Notes: generated by a model not told the origin, from the sequence alone. DNA of 64,000 nt from Thermothielavioides terrestris NRRL 8126 (GCF_000226115.1 NC_016462.1:2728001-2792000); one strand, 5' to 3'; positions 44,903-56,668 are shown, counted from the first letter of the stretch. Numbers and translations are program-made.

Positions 44903-46749
44903 ATGCGCAGCGTTTGGTCGTGTCCGGCCTGCGCCCTGCTGCTCCTCTTCGCGCTTGTCGGAAGGGACGCATCGGCGGCGCATGCGGGGCGGGAATGGAG
45001 AGATGTGCATTGGGTCGCCAAGGCCCAGGTGACCGCGCACCTGGGGCGCAGGGATGAAGGGACGTGTCCAAGCGAGTACACGATGTGCCCGGCCACATTG
45101 AGCGGCGGCTGTTGCCCTTCTCTATATGCCTGTGCCACGGACTCGTGTTACGCGACAACAACCGGCCCGACGTCTGCTTGCGGGTCGACAGGGCTTTATG
45201 CTTGTGCGGCCGTGGGAGGGGGAGGTGAGTGTTCTGCGCTGCAGCGTCGCTGGTGAATTCTCCGACTGATTTGGATGCAGTGGGCTGCTGTCCCATCGGC
45301 TACATCTGCGCCGATAGCGACGCATGCATTCCTCCAGCAGGTGTCGCCGCCTCAGACCTACATTGTCCCAGTGACTACTACCTCTGCCCGTCCTCGCTCA
45401 ACTATGGATGCTGCCCGACCGGAATGGGCTGTGCGGCAGACGCATGCTACTCAACCGCCCCGGTAACGACGACCGTCCTTCAGACCGTGACAACGACGTC
45501 CGGTACACACACCCTGACCACGACTCAAACGGCTGTAACGGTGGCAACCCCGAGCCCCCCCACGGGCCTGCCAACAGACAACACCAATGCGGCCGCGAAG
45601 TTCATCCCGACTACCGTGCCAAAAGTCCCCGCGAGCTCCCCAACGAGTGAGCCCAGTGGTGGCTTGAGCGGCGGAGCGATTGGGGGCCTCATCGCGGGCG
45701 TGGTGATCCTGTTGATAGTCGTGGTGGTCGCAGCTTTCCTCATCATCCGCCGGCTAAAGCGGGCCGAAGCGGCCTGGGCATCCAAACAGGGCTCATCGAG
45801 CGGCAAGAAAACCAAGTCGCAGTCCCAGGCGCAGATGGAGCACTACGGCCGACAGCTGCACTCCGACATGGACGACATGAGCGTCGACCCGCTGATGGTC
45901 CACCCCAACGCGAACACCAACGCCTCCGGCACGCCGCAGCCCGGCTTCGACGCAACGCGCGGCCGCTCCGACTCGACCGGCTTTTCCGCGTCCCCGAACG
46001 CGTTCCCGCCTTACATGGACGACCGCTCCCGCCACGCCAGCCCGGACTCCAACGCGGGCCACTTCGACCTGCCCGCCCGCGTCCACAACATCCCCGGCGG
46101 CGCCTCCGCCTACCCGCAGCACCAATCCCCGATGCAGCCCGCCCGCATCCGCAGCAACACCGCCGACAGCGCCAACACCTACCACGGCTACGCCTACCAC
46201 CACTGGCGCCAGCAGAGCAACGCCAGCGAGCTCTCCGCCGACGGCAGCGACCACGGCGGCGCCCACGCCAGCGTGCTTACCCCCCTGGTCCCCGCCGCCG
46301 CCGCCGCCGGCGCCACCGGCCACATCTCCGAGCTCGAGGCCTCCAAAGGCTTCTTCGCCGAACTGCCCGGCACGCACCACCGCAGCAACAGCGACGACTT
46401 CACACCCGCCAGCGGCGGCGGCGGCGGACGAGGATACGGACACGCCCGGCGGCCGAGCGACGGCTTTCGCCAGCCACAGCAGCAGTCGATGCCGCCGCCG
46501 CCGGGACAGACCAGCCCGACCGTCGGGCTGTCCGGGCTCGGGCTGTCCACGCTCGACGAGGCGGCCGAGACGCATGGGTACTACGACGGCGCGGGCCAGC
46601 AGGCCGGGCAGACGGCTGCTGGGTTCACGGCTGCGCAGGCCGGGTGGGCTGCTGCGGCACAGGGGCAGGCGCAGGGGCAAACGCAGGGGCAAACGCAGAG
46701 GCCGGGGCCGGGGCCGGGGCCGGGGTCGGGGCCGGGCACCGGGGCGTGA
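44903..46749 (+). CDS. Cys-rich single-pass membrane protein, candidate cell-surface sensor
   Basis: Exons 44903-45224 and 45281-46749 (56-nt intron GTGAGT...ATGCAG), giving 596 aa. A signal peptide (MRSVWSCPACALLLLFALVG) leads an extracellular region with three related cysteine modules: 'CPSEYTMCPATLSGGCCPSL', 'GCCPIGYICADSDACIPP' and 'CPSDYYLCPSSLNYGCCPTG', each ending in a 'CAxDxCY'-like stretch. A Ser/Thr/Pro-rich, probably O-mannosylated stalk follows, then one membrane helix ('GLIAGVVILLIVVVVAAFLI') and a basic stop-transfer 'RRLKR'. The cytoplasmic tail is long, polar, Ser/Gly/Gln-rich, ending in GQ and GP repeats. The layout resembles Wsc/Mid2-type wall stress sensors, but the cysteine module is not the WSC domain as I know it. 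Function is inferred only. Confidence 0.72.
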
Positions 46750-48758
46750 GGGTGGAGAGTTAAATGAAGGTTAAATGAAGGTTGAGGCGATTGGAACGAG
46801 GACGATCTTTTTGTTGGGATCTTTCATGGCATTTTCATGGCATCCTTCTGGCCGACATGTGATGGGACATTGTTGTTTTGTTTTGCTTGATTTGATGCTG
46901 CCCTGCGGATTCTTTTGGATACCCCCTTTGCCTTCGCCGGCCCGCCGAAGCACACGCATGCATGCGCGCCGGCCTAGTCGACTGTCTTTACTCTTCAGCT
47001 GGACGTTGTTGCTCATTTTTTTTTGTTCCTTCGATTGTCTATTCTTTATCTTCTTCCCCTCTCATTCGCGCTATGAGATGAAGGTTCGGTGAATGAAGGA
47101 AATTGCTTTAGGAAAGGCCTGGCCCGCGAACATACCTGGGAGATCATATACGAGGACACTGAATGGAGCCGGGTTGGTAGTTCCAGGGCACAGTCTCTCC
47201 CGTGTTGTTGTGTGGAGTGTTTGACGGCGAGAGAGACCCTGACTGGCCTTTGTTGGCTTTGCCGAGTCTATTCTTGTTGGGTAAGGATGTGTAGATATGG
47301 TGTATTCTGGGCACATTCGCTGCGCGCGGGTCTCCTCTGGCCGTCAGTTTCGGCAAGGTTTTGGGTTTTTGAGGCGTCATCGAGCACGATACAACTGGAC
47401 TGCATAGGTTCTACCTCGACGGACCGGTCTATTCTATGTTCCTTCGATGTGTGCCCCCTCAAGATGTTGGCGCTACTTGCTATCCACACACGTTTACCCG
47501 CACTGGCGTGCCCACAGCGGTTGCCGGTGGCGGAGCTGAGAGAGTTTGCAGCATATATGTATCTAGTTATAAGTCGAGGCGCCAGTCAGATAGATCTATT
47601 TAAAGGATTTCGGCTGCGCTCTCTGCAACCATCAAGGTTTGCCCGGCGCTTGGACGTTGCAATATCGAGGGCTCAGCTCTTTTTATCCGCGCTGTAGGTT
47701 CCCGCATTTGGCTGCAGATATTAAGAGGGAATGCAACTCGCGGACCTGGACACCGGACTTGGCTACTGTATAAAGTACGCAGACCGGCATTCATTTGGCG
47801 AGCGGAGAGAGGCTTGGTCTCTTCCCCATCTTCCTGTGAGACAAGCAGAGGCGAGCTTGACGGAAGCAGCCCTCCTCTTCACGGAGACAACGCGCGCCAT
47901 TGGCACTTGGTTCCATTAGTTAGCGTTGGTGGAATCGCCGCTACGGCGTTCCTTCGTCCTGTGTTCCATACCTGTATGGTAGGAGGGAGTACTCCGTACT
48001 ATGTCCACTCGCCTCATTGTGCGAATCCCCTCCGTCTGGCCTGGTTCCCAAGCCATGTACAGCAAACGCAGGGTCGCATTGATCCGCGAGCGTATCGACT
48101 ACCCCGCATCGATCACAGATTATCCGGTGCACTCCGTTCGAGTCGAACGAGGACGATGAACACGGCTGGCTGCAGGACCCGTTATTGATCGTCAGGAACC
48201 GCGAGTGGTGCGGGAGATTGTCAGGCACATTCCCAATGGCCTGGACTCTGCTGGCATTTTCCGTTTTAGCTACGATGTACTGTCACAGGACTGGGTACAC
48301 AGGTAAGATACTGTATCCTGTACACAATAAGCCCACATTCGGGCAGGAGGCAGCACTCAAGGATGGCCAAGACTCAACTACGGCCTTGGTGTGCCACAAT
48401 GACCACTCAATAAATCGCCCCGCACCACGAGGCGCCATCCTCCGGAGGAGAATATGGCTAGCTTGCAGCCAGGCCCGGCGTGACACTGCGTCTGCCCGGC
48501 TCGGCCAAGACGCACATGCGTCCCTGGCTCAGCCGCTCGCTACCTGAGCTGCCCGTTCGGACTCGGCCCCATCCGATCCGCTCCGGAGACACAGGCCCGG
48601 TAGAGCCAGCAGCTCAGCCCACTGCTCCCGGCAACCGCAGGAACCCATGTGGTGGACGGGTATAAGGCAGAAACCCAACCCAAACCGGACCTTATGTCCT
48701 TCCTTACCCACGGCACCCGTGAGTATTTCAACCATCGGCAACCCCTCTAATAGCCAGC
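46750..48758. other. 2.0-kb spacer, no gene seen
   Basis: T-rich 3' sequence of the previous gene, then unassigned sequence with a GAGTACTCCGTACTA motif at 47988-48002. A 200-codon open frame at 47089-47697 lacks any recognisable domain and is not called. Confidence 0.35.
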
Positions 48759-49305
48759 ATGAAGCTCGCCGCTGCTCTCTCCCTAGTGTCCCTCGCGGCC
48801 GCGGCGGTCCTGGAGGCCCGCCACTGCGCCGGCAACAACTGCAACCGCGCGGTGACTGGCACCCGTCCGGGTCTGCTGCCCCTGGCGTCTCGGTCGTTGG
48901 ACTGCTCGAGCTTCTTGCGCACGACCGTCATTCCGGCAGCAACGTGAGCCCTCCCACCATCACCACTGGATTGGATTACCCCCCACCTCATCATATCCAT
49001 GCTCAAACTGGCAAAGAAAGGAAGAAGCATAATATTGACCGACACCACCCAACAGCACCGTCACGGTAACCGTCGGCGACGAGGACCTGTCGACGCCGAC
49101 GCCGACCGCCCACGCAGCCGCCGCGCTCGCGGGGCGGCAGGTCACGGTCGTGCCGAGCTCGATCCCGGAGTACGCGGCCAACTGCGCCAACGCGGCCGAG
49201 TACATCTCGGCGTGCTCGTGCTTCGGCGTGACGGGGACGGTGACGACGGCGCCGAGGCCGAGCGTGACGGTCACGACCACGGTGGATTCCTGCGAGGATA
49301 TCTGA
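48759..49305 (+). CDS. Small secreted cysteine-containing protein
   Basis: Exons 48759-48943 and 49056-49305 (112-nt intron GTGAGC...AACAG), giving 144 aa. The first 20 residues are a clear signal peptide (MKLAAALSLVSLAAAAVLEA). The mature part holds seven cysteines ('RHCAGNNCNRAV', 'LDCSSFLRTTV', 'ANCANAAEYISACSCFGVTG', 'DSCEDI') and two Thr/Val-rich strands. No known family is recognised. Size, signal and cysteines fit a secreted wall or effector-like protein; 'ACSCFGV' followed by a Thr/Val stretch is also seen at the N-termini of larger fungal secreted proteins, so this could be a stand-alone version of such a module. There is no C-terminal GPI signal. Confidence 0.65.
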
Positions 49306-51456
49306 GTGGGCGAAGAGAGAGAGCGAAGCCGGCGGGGGTGATGGGCTGCGGGTTGAACTGGCGTTGAGGTGTGGGGAGATTGTCACTTCCATGCCCGGCA
49401 TCCGACATGCGAGAGGTGCATCCGTCTACCTCTGCGTCAACCGATGTGGTTGCGGGACGGAAGGCCTAGCTGAGAGCCGCCAAACTTGGCTCTTGAACGG
49501 CTTGCGAATGTTGACATGACGAATGACCAAGAGGACAAGGAAACTACCAAGAACCAGGTAGTTGGACCAGACGTCATTGCCGTGGGTGTCACCGTGGATC
49601 TGTCCCTTCGAGGCTCATATGGACGCGGCCAAGCTATGGGCCTGTAAGCTGCTTGAGGCTTGAGTGAGCATCACCACAAGGTAGGTAGCAAATGAGGCGG
49701 CGAGAGTCAGGGTACTGTCGGTGTTCCGCGCGAACAACTTGGGGCGTGACGAGATAATGATGAGCAGGTGATGGGATGGTCGAAAGGGGCTGGCTGAGAA
49801 TCACGGGACCCTTGAAAGTAGGTAGCGCTCGGGCCACATTGCGCACCCATGCAGTTTTTGCAAATTGCAAGCGTGCACAGACCACTTACCCCCGACTACA
49901 TAATCTCCGCGGCCCGGCCCCAAATCTTGCTCTCTTCTTTTCCTTTTCTTCTTCATACTTACCTTGATTGACGGCGCGGAGATCAAGAACACCGCGCCGT
50001 ATGGCGGAGAGCCTGCATTGCACATCGTGGTGCTAGCCGTCATGAATTGTCCTTCGGGGCCGTTCCGGTCGTAATTTTTGCTGTCTTTCTCCAGAAATGG
50101 ACCTCTTTTCGCTGTGTGCCCGGCCGCTGGTCGAGCCATGGAGAAAGGATTGGAGCTGCAACCAAGCTTTCCCTCTGCATTCTTCTGTGTAGCATGTTTG
50201 TCCATATTGACTCCGCTTCCCGTTACTCCCTTTGGGAGATGAGAACAGCAGAGTTTGGTCGTTCAAGTCGCTCAGCTTGGAGGTCGCAATTGGGGAAGCG
50301 GTTGCACGTCGTGTTGGCGACGCGGCCGACGGAGTTTCCATGGAGGGATGTCGCTGCTTTACACATGCCGGCAGCCAAGCGGCAGCCACCCGACAATCAC
50401 ATTCCTCGCGCACTATCAGGTTTGATGGGATCAACCTGGAAGTTATGGGGTCCCAGTGCAGTTTCCCCTTCCCTTCGTGTTTGACCAAGATTGCCAGCAA
50501 GCTCTGGTGCAAGCAATGACTCGCCGAGGTGCACACACAATGTAACAATTCCATACAAGGCGCACATTGTCTTGCAAAAGTGGCAGTGCGCCTGGAGGCC
50601 GCGAACGCGACCTCGGGACCACTGGAATGCATACGCTCTGTGGGGTGTTCTGAATCAATTATATGCGGCTGCCGCCTTCCTCATACTGCAGATACAGAGG
50701 AGTGTTTTTCTTGCCCGAATCTGCCGTCAATATCTGCTACATACTCGCAACACACGCAATGAGGCTGGCAATTTACTCCATGGCGCCTGATGAGATAGGT
50801 GGCGCTCGAAAACCGGACTTCTACCCACCAAGCAGGAATGTTCCGGCTGCAGACGGTGCAGCGCTTCCCCCACAGTGGGACTCCCCACCTACCCCACGCT
50901 GTAACTTAACGCTCCACGCCAGCGCCAGCGCCGCAGCGCTGAAGACGGAGTGCTCGGCACCGCGGGATTGTTCCTTGTTCGATGTTCACATGTCAGACGA
51001 AGCGCCTCCTCCCCTCCCCTTCCCCGTGACGCCATGAGTCGTGATTCGTGCTGTGGCCCACAGCGAGGTCGTGTGCCAGGTGGCCGCATCAGCATCTACC
51101 CGTACAAAGTCACTGCTTCCCTTTCTTTCCGTTCTCGACGGCGTTTTGTGTTCGGGGACAGTCGATTCCTTCGCCCCCCTTGATGAGAGTTCCTCTTTCC
51201 TTTCTTACAGCATCCCTGACTCCTCAACTCGGCCCACTTCGTCCCGCGTCGCTTGCCTCCTGGCTCACTGATTCAGATTGCTGGGGATTCGGTTCTTTGT
51301 GTCCCGGACAACCACCGTCCGATTCCCGGTGCCCCCGTCCTAACTAGACCCGGCGCACCGCAGGCCCATGTCGAAGGACGGGCAGCCGGGACTAGGAAGT
51401 AGTGTTGTGTGAACGACGACAACTTGAAAGCTAATCCGGGACCGGGACTCGCCAAC
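49306..51456. other. 2.15-kb spacer, no gene seen
   Basis: Between two plus-strand genes. A 199-codon frame on the minus strand at 50033-50632 has no recognisable content and no splice support. The last few hundred bases should be the hydrolase promoter. Confidence 0.35.
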
Positions 51457-53844
51457 ATGATAGACCACTTGCTGGGGCGGCCGTCGGTCAAGTCGCGCAG
51501 GCTACAAGTCCTCGCCGTGCTCGCCTTCTGGTCCGCCTACTTGGTCAGGTATGTGCTCAGCCCTTCGCTGTTGAGGTCCCTGTACCTATCCCGCTGACAA
51601 GATCGGTCCAGAGGAAACAAGCATGGCCCCCCGCCGCTGCGCTTCCTGTCTCGCATGCTCTCCAAGCGGCTCACGGCATGGCAGACGGTCGTCGTCACCA
51701 TGATCTACCTCTATGCGGCCCGCAACTTCAGCACCCTCGTCGGGCTCGCGAGCCCCGACCCGCTGACAAACATGTACGATGCCACCTATTTCCGCGCCAC
51801 CTGGGTCCTTACCGCCCTGGACGCCGGCTTCTGGACCGCCATGAAGATCAGAAACAAGCCGCTGCGCGACCTGGCGAGCATCGTCTTCTCGGTCTTTTAC
51901 ATGATTGCCGCTGAGCAGGCCGACGAGAAGGTGCGCAAGGTGCGCGGCAACATCACGGTCGAGCACATGCGCATCAGTTGGAACAAGGGCCACCAGTCAC
52001 CATACCTGCGCTTCTTCCAGAGTTTGCTGCGCCCGCGTCTCACCAAGTGGCCGCCTCGGCCGGTTCACATCGCCCGCCCCGCCGCCAGCGACTACAAGGA
52101 GCCCGTCTCGGCCTGGCTGTACTTTGACGGGCCCCTGTCTAAGCTGGAGCACTGCAACAATATCATCCTGGACATCCCCGGCGGCGGCTTCGTGGCTATG
52201 GACCCCAGGTGCAACGACGACAAGCTGTTTGCCTGGGCTACCAAGACCGGTTTGCCGGTCCTGAGCCTGGATTACAAGAAGGCACCCGAGTATCCCTATC
52301 CGTATGCGCTAAATGAGTGCTACGACGTCTACACGACCATCATCGAGACCCGCGGCCGGTGCATCGGGCTGTCCGGGACGCAGGTGCCCAGGGTGGTCAT
52401 CACCGGCGACAGCGCTGGCGGGACTTTGGCGACGTCGACCACGCTCATGATCATCGAGAGCGGCTCGTCGCCGGCTCGTCGATTCCAAGGGAAGACCGAC
52501 CTCCCTGTCCCTGCCGGGCTGATCCTGTCTTATCCCTCGCTCGACATGAACATCGGTAGTTGGATGTCAGACGAGCAGATGGCTCTGATCAAGGATCGCC
52601 GCATGCGCGGGACCAACAAGCGCATCATCCAGCGCAAGAGGTCGCAGTACAACGACCTCGTCGGGACGCCCCACCACTCCGACGATGAAGACGACCTGGC
52701 GCCGTCATCCAAGTCCCTCTCCAGCCCCGAGAGCGGCGGTCAACAGGCCGGCATCTCCGCCGATTCCTCCGTCACCTCCACCACCGAACACGTCCGCGGC
52801 CCGGCGGCGCCCGAGTACGCGCACTCGGGCCCGACAACGTGGAGCCAGGTCCAACAGGGCCCGCCGGCGCCCCCATCCCCCGTCGCCGCCGTGCCACCTC
52901 CCATTCCCACCACCTCCGACGCCACTCCGGCCCCCGGGCCGCTGACCTCCCCACCACACCCGGGCGCTTCGCACCACCCGGAGCCGATGCGCACGCGCCT
53001 GGCCATGTCCTCGATGATCTCGTACTTCAACGACCGCGTGCTCACGCCCGAGATGATGCGCGCCATGATCATCCTGTACGTCGGCCCGCACAACCGGCCC
53101 GACTTCTCGCAGGACTACCTGCTGTCGCCCATCCTCGCGCCCGACGTGCTGCTCGCCCGCTTCCCCAAGACCTACTTCCTCACGGGCGAGCGCGACCCGC
53201 TCGTCGACGACACCGTCATCTTCGCCGGCCGCCTGCGCCGCGTCAAGGCCGCCCTGCTGGCCAGCGGCGGCGAGCGCCTCGAGTACCGGGACAGCGACGC
53301 GTTCGCCGACGGCTTCGACGAGAAGGACGTGGCCGAGGTCGCGCTGATCCCCGGCATCAGCCACGGCTTCCTGCAGTTCCCCACCTTGTATCCGCCCGCG
53401 TGGAAGCTGATCGAGCGGACGGCCGGGTGGGCCGAGGATATCTTCGCGGAGGCGGAGAGGAGGGATCAAGAGAGGGACAAAGAGACGCGGCGGCTCAGGA
53501 AACCGCAGAGGGGTGGGACCGAGGGCGAGAACGGGAGGGGAAGACATCACTTTAGGCAGGAGTCGAGCGGCGACGAGGACCGGCCGTTGGAGATGAGCAT
53601 GACCAAGTTGAGGGCGGCTAGGGCTGCGAGAGAGAGCAGTGGCACTGGGGAGGGGAAGAAGGCGGCGCGGGAAGCGGCCGCCGCCGCCGGGTTGCAAAGG
53701 GGCCGCAGAGCAGCAGACCTGGAGGGTGTGCAGCCACCTAGTGATGATGACGACCGCACCCCTACAGGACAGAGCGGCGACGAAGATGCCGGTCCCCGGA
53801 ACGGCCGGCGCAAGAAGAATGGTGCCCGCCGCGGAAGGGCTAAA

Positions 53845-53880
<36 letters not shown>

Positions 53881-53979
53881 AAGAGCCTCGTGAAGCTGGC
53901 CAGCTCGGATGACCTGCTCGGCAGGCGCATGCACGGTCTCGCCGGGGGGCTGACGCGGCTGTATGGAGATCCGGAGTAG
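51457..53979 (+). CDS. HSL-type alpha/beta hydrolase with membrane-linked N-terminus and acidic/basic tail
   Basis: Exons 51457-51548 and 51612-53979 (63-nt intron GTATGT...GTCCAG), giving 819 aa. N-terminus: hydrophobic segments ('LQVLAVLAFWSAYLVR', 'WQTVVVTMIYLYAARNF', 'LASIVFSVFYMIAAE') suggest membrane association. Catalytic features of the hormone-sensitive lipase class: 'ILDIPGGGFVAMDP' in place of the usual HGGG, 'VITGDSAGG' with nucleophile S298, 'LTGERDPLVDD' with D559 and 'IPGISHGFLQFP' with H615. A Pro/Ser-rich insertion of about 130 residues (about 375-500) splits the fold between nucleophile and acid. The last 170 residues are charged and disordered with a (DE)n run coded by GACGAG repeats near 53848-53880. 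It is probably an esterase or lipase on an internal membrane; substrate unknown. Confidence 0.82.
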
Positions 53980-54949
53980 GAGGGAGTTGACTCGCTAGGA
54001 TTGGTGGCCCTGTGGACTCGGATAGATCTGCTGGTGTACAGTAGTACCTGGTGCCACAAAACCCTAGAGGATGTCTCGGACGGGCGCCTGGGCTGGGCTA
54101 GGCTGGGGGCCCACCCTAGCTGCGGTGTCGAGTAGCACATGGTGTCGAGTAGCACATGGGTGGCTAGAACATAGCTTGGCTCGCTCTGTATGTCCTCGGC
54201 TTGCCTGTAGTGTAGTAATAGTAGTAGTAGCAATATGTTCCAGTGTCATGACCAGTGCGTAGTGCGCTGATTCGGTCAACACTCAGCGACGCTCGTTTAT
54301 CCCCACCCCCCTTGCCCATGTCAACGGAAGATAAATATCAATTTTTAAACTCGTTGCTATGAATGTTGAAGCTTGAATGTGAAGCAGCAGGGTAAACACT
54401 TTGCCATGGCCATATTGCGTAGGCATCTCTGCTGGAGAAACTTAAGCCAGGCGCGACGCGAGCTCTGCTCCATGAATCTGGCCAAGGCCCGACCTAATTT
54501 TCTCACCAGTGCACTCGCGATTCTTAGGCCCGTCCCGCCAGCGTAGTTATTTCTCCCGCCGCCAGAGACAGGGAGTGTTGGAGATGCAAACACGGCTCCG
54601 GGTGATATCGACCGGCCTGCGTGTTGGTGGTCAGTTTTCCACGACTAATTAACTACGAGGCATGAGCGGGTTGTGGCGTTTGACTCTGAGTACAGGGAAG
54701 AGAGTACAAGGATCAAATATGTTGCTGTGGTGGTCTCATCAGGAAGCGTAGGGTTCCGGAGCTGCGAGACCCCTCTCCCAGCAACAGCAGACTTTCGAGC
54801 CAACAATTACCTGAACTTCCCACCTAACGTGTCTATTTCTGCTGCAGTTTACATACATTAGTTCCGAAATATGCTCTTCCTTTAAAAGACCTGTCTCTCC
54901 GTCTAGTCCAGCCCTCCTCCCAGCTCAACAACAAACACTTGCGCCCCGC
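53980..54949. other. 1-kb convergent spacer, no gene seen
   Basis: 3' regions of the hydrolase (plus) and formamidase (minus). A direct repeat of GTGTCGAGTAGCACATG occurs at 54125-54158. No coding support. Confidence 0.35.
54125..54158. repeat. 17-bp direct tandem duplication
   Basis: GTGTCGAGTAGCACATG is present twice back to back, just downstream of the hydrolase gene. Confidence 0.85.
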
Positions 54950-56134
54950 TCACAGATCACCCGCAACCTCCCACAACACCTCCGCCATCCGCCCGCCCTC
55001 CTGCCAGATCTCATCGTGGTCCCCTCCGGCCTCCATAACCCTCACCTCGGCCGCCTCCTCCCCTTCCAGCCGCGCCCTCATCGCCTCCAGCTGCTGATAC
55101 GGCACGAGGGTATCCTGGCGACTCTGCACCAACACCACCATTCCCCTTGCTCTCTTCTCCTTCTTCTTTCCCCCTTGTTCATCCCCGTCCCCACTCCCAT
55201 CCCCCTCCCCCTCCTCACCCCCCTCCTCCTCCTCCGCATCCCCAACCCACTCCCGCACCCAGCGCCCCTCACAAGTGGCAGGACACACGGCGCGCCAGAC
55301 CGCCTCGTCGGGCCCGAACGCGCCCGCGGTAAACGCCCGGTACGCCTCGCGCAGGTGCGCGTACCCCGCCGGCGGCCGCGCCACAAACCCGGCCAGGTCG
55401 TACAGCCCGCTGAAGCCGACCACCACGGCGGGCTTGGGCACCGGCCCGGGCAACGGGACGGGGACGGAGACGGGGAGGCCCCAGCGCGCTGGGGACATGA
55501 CGGCTTGCAGAGCCAGGGTGGCGCCGCAGGAGTGGCCTGCTAGGATCCAGCCGGGCTGGCTTTCGTGCTGGGGGTGGTGGGTGGTGGTGGTGGTGGCGGT
55601 GGTGGTGGGAGGGCCAGCGGCGAGGATGTCCAGCCGGCGGAGGAAGGCCAGCGCGGCGAGCACGTCGGCGATGTGGTCTGGGTGGCGGGCCGTTTGGGAT
55701 GGTGCGGCCGGGTGCGGGGAGAGGCGGTAGTTGAGGGAGACGAGGCCGGCGATGTTGGGCTCGGTAGTGGTGGTGGTGGTGGTGGTGGCACGGCGGAGTA
55801 GGTTGGTGGCGGCGGGCGTGAAGGAGGACGCGGTGATCAGCGGGTCGCGCCAGGCTCCGCCGTGGATGAAGACGATCCAGGTGCCGCCGCCGGGGCGGCG
55901 CGGGAGGGAGTCGGCGGCGGGGAGCGGGGCATTGGGCGAAGTGTCGGCGGCGGGCAGCCACAAGTCGAGAGTCTGCTGGGCGCCGGCCGTGCCGAGCGGG
56001 AGGTACGGCACGCCGGTCTTGCGCCAGCCGATGGTGGCGGCAGTGCCAGCGCCGGTGCTGTCGTCGTCGGTTTGTCGCGTCCAGGGCACCGACGCCCATG
56101 CGGCCCAGTCCGCGCTGCTGCCGGGGGTTGGCAT
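54950..56134 (-). CDS. BNA7: Kynurenine formamidase
   Basis: Single exon, 394 aa; first ATG at 56134 (MPTPGSSADWAAW). It hydrolyses N-formylkynurenine to kynurenine plus formate in the tryptophan-to-NAD pathway. Alpha/beta-hydrolase features: 'WIVFIHGGAWRDP' (oxyanion HGG at 91-93), 'LVSLNYRLSPHP', 'ILAGHSCGATLALQ' (nucleophile S202), 'VQSRQDTLVPYQQ' (D341) and 'GGDHDEIW' (H373). The HGGxW and GHSCGA motifs are characteristic. Threonine runs near 117-124 and 177-185 come from ACC/ACG repeats, and a Glu/Gly/Asp/Lys insert lies at 300-330, making it longer than typical fungal formamidases. The open frame continues upstream without an ATG. Confidence 0.85.
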   Translation of the reverse strand: MPTPGSSADWAAWASVPWTRQTDDDSTGAGTAATIGWRKTGVPYLPLGTAGAQQTLDLWLPAADTSPNAPLPAADSLPRRPGGGTWIVFIHGGAWRDPLITASSFTPAATNLLRRATTTTTTTTEPNIAGLVSLNYRLSPHPAAPSQTARHPDHIADVLAALAFLRRLDILAAGPPTTTATTTTTHHPQHESQPGWILAGHSCGATLALQAVMSPARWGLPVSVPVPLPGPVPKPAVVVGFSGLYDLAGFVARPPAGYAHLREAYRAFTAGAFGPDEAVWRAVCPATCEGRWVREWVGDAEEEEGGEEGEGDGSGDGDEQGGKKKEKRARGMVVLVQSRQDTLVPYQQLEAMRARLEGEEAAEVRVMEAGGDHDEIWQEGGRMAEVLWEVAGDL

Positions 56135-56398
56135 GGCGCCGGATCGCAGGTCGGAGACCGGAGACCAGAGACCGGATACCGGATACCGGAGATTGGAGGA
56201 TTGGCCTTCGGCACCGATCAGGGTGACGGGTCCCGGGGGATGCCCCACTTTGCTCTCTGTTGTCTGGGGGGAAAGGTGGAAGGAGTGAGAGTGGACTCCC
56301 CCCCCCCCCCCCCGCTGTGGATCCTGCCCTCAATGCTCCGCAGCCGATGCCACCCGCACCAGCGGCCGCGCCCCTGCCCTCGGAGCGAGATGGGTCGT
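56135..56398. promoter_or_regulatory. BNA7 upstream region with short repeats and a poly-C run
   Basis: Contains decayed tandem units of about 8-9 bp (GGAGACC, GGATACC) at 56153-56197 and a run of 16 C at 56298-56313. It presumably holds the promoter of the minus-strand formamidase. Confidence 0.4.
56298..56313. repeat. Homopolymer of 16 C
   Basis: An uninterrupted C run on the plus strand. Its length is prone to sequencing error. Confidence 0.85.
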
Positions 56399-56583
56399 GG
56401 TTATAGAGGTCCCGCCAAGACTAATTTCGGAGGTTGCCGCTTACAAGTATTTACAATCGCCACGGGGTGAGCGGGGCCACGACGACTTAGAGCAACATCG
56501 ACAATGCATAATCGCAAAGACTCGTAGCAACAACTTTACTAAACCTCAACCAAATCGAAAAAAAAGAAAACGAAGTTAACCCG

Positions 56584-56629
56584 CACCCTAACCTTGACCC
56601 TCACCCTAACCTTAACCCGAATCCTAACC
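56584..56629. repeat. Degenerate telomere-like (CCCTAA-type) array inside the MITE
   Basis: About seven units resembling CCCTAA: CACCCTAACC, TTGACCC, TCACCCTAACC, TTAACCC, GAATCCTAACC. They are imperfect, unlike a true telomere. Confidence 0.7.
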
Positions 56630-56668
56630 AGCGGGGGGCTAGCGCCGCCCCCCGTACCCCCGGCGAAC

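Noticed and set aside
47089..47697. A 202-codon open frame downstream of the Cys-rich surface gene
   Set aside because: No domain, poor initiation context, Cys/Trp/Ser-rich random composition and T-rich 3'-UTR-like surroundings.
50033..50632. A 199-codon minus-strand frame in the spacer before the hydrolase
   Set aside because: Random-looking composition, no signal or domain, no flanking splice sites that extend it.
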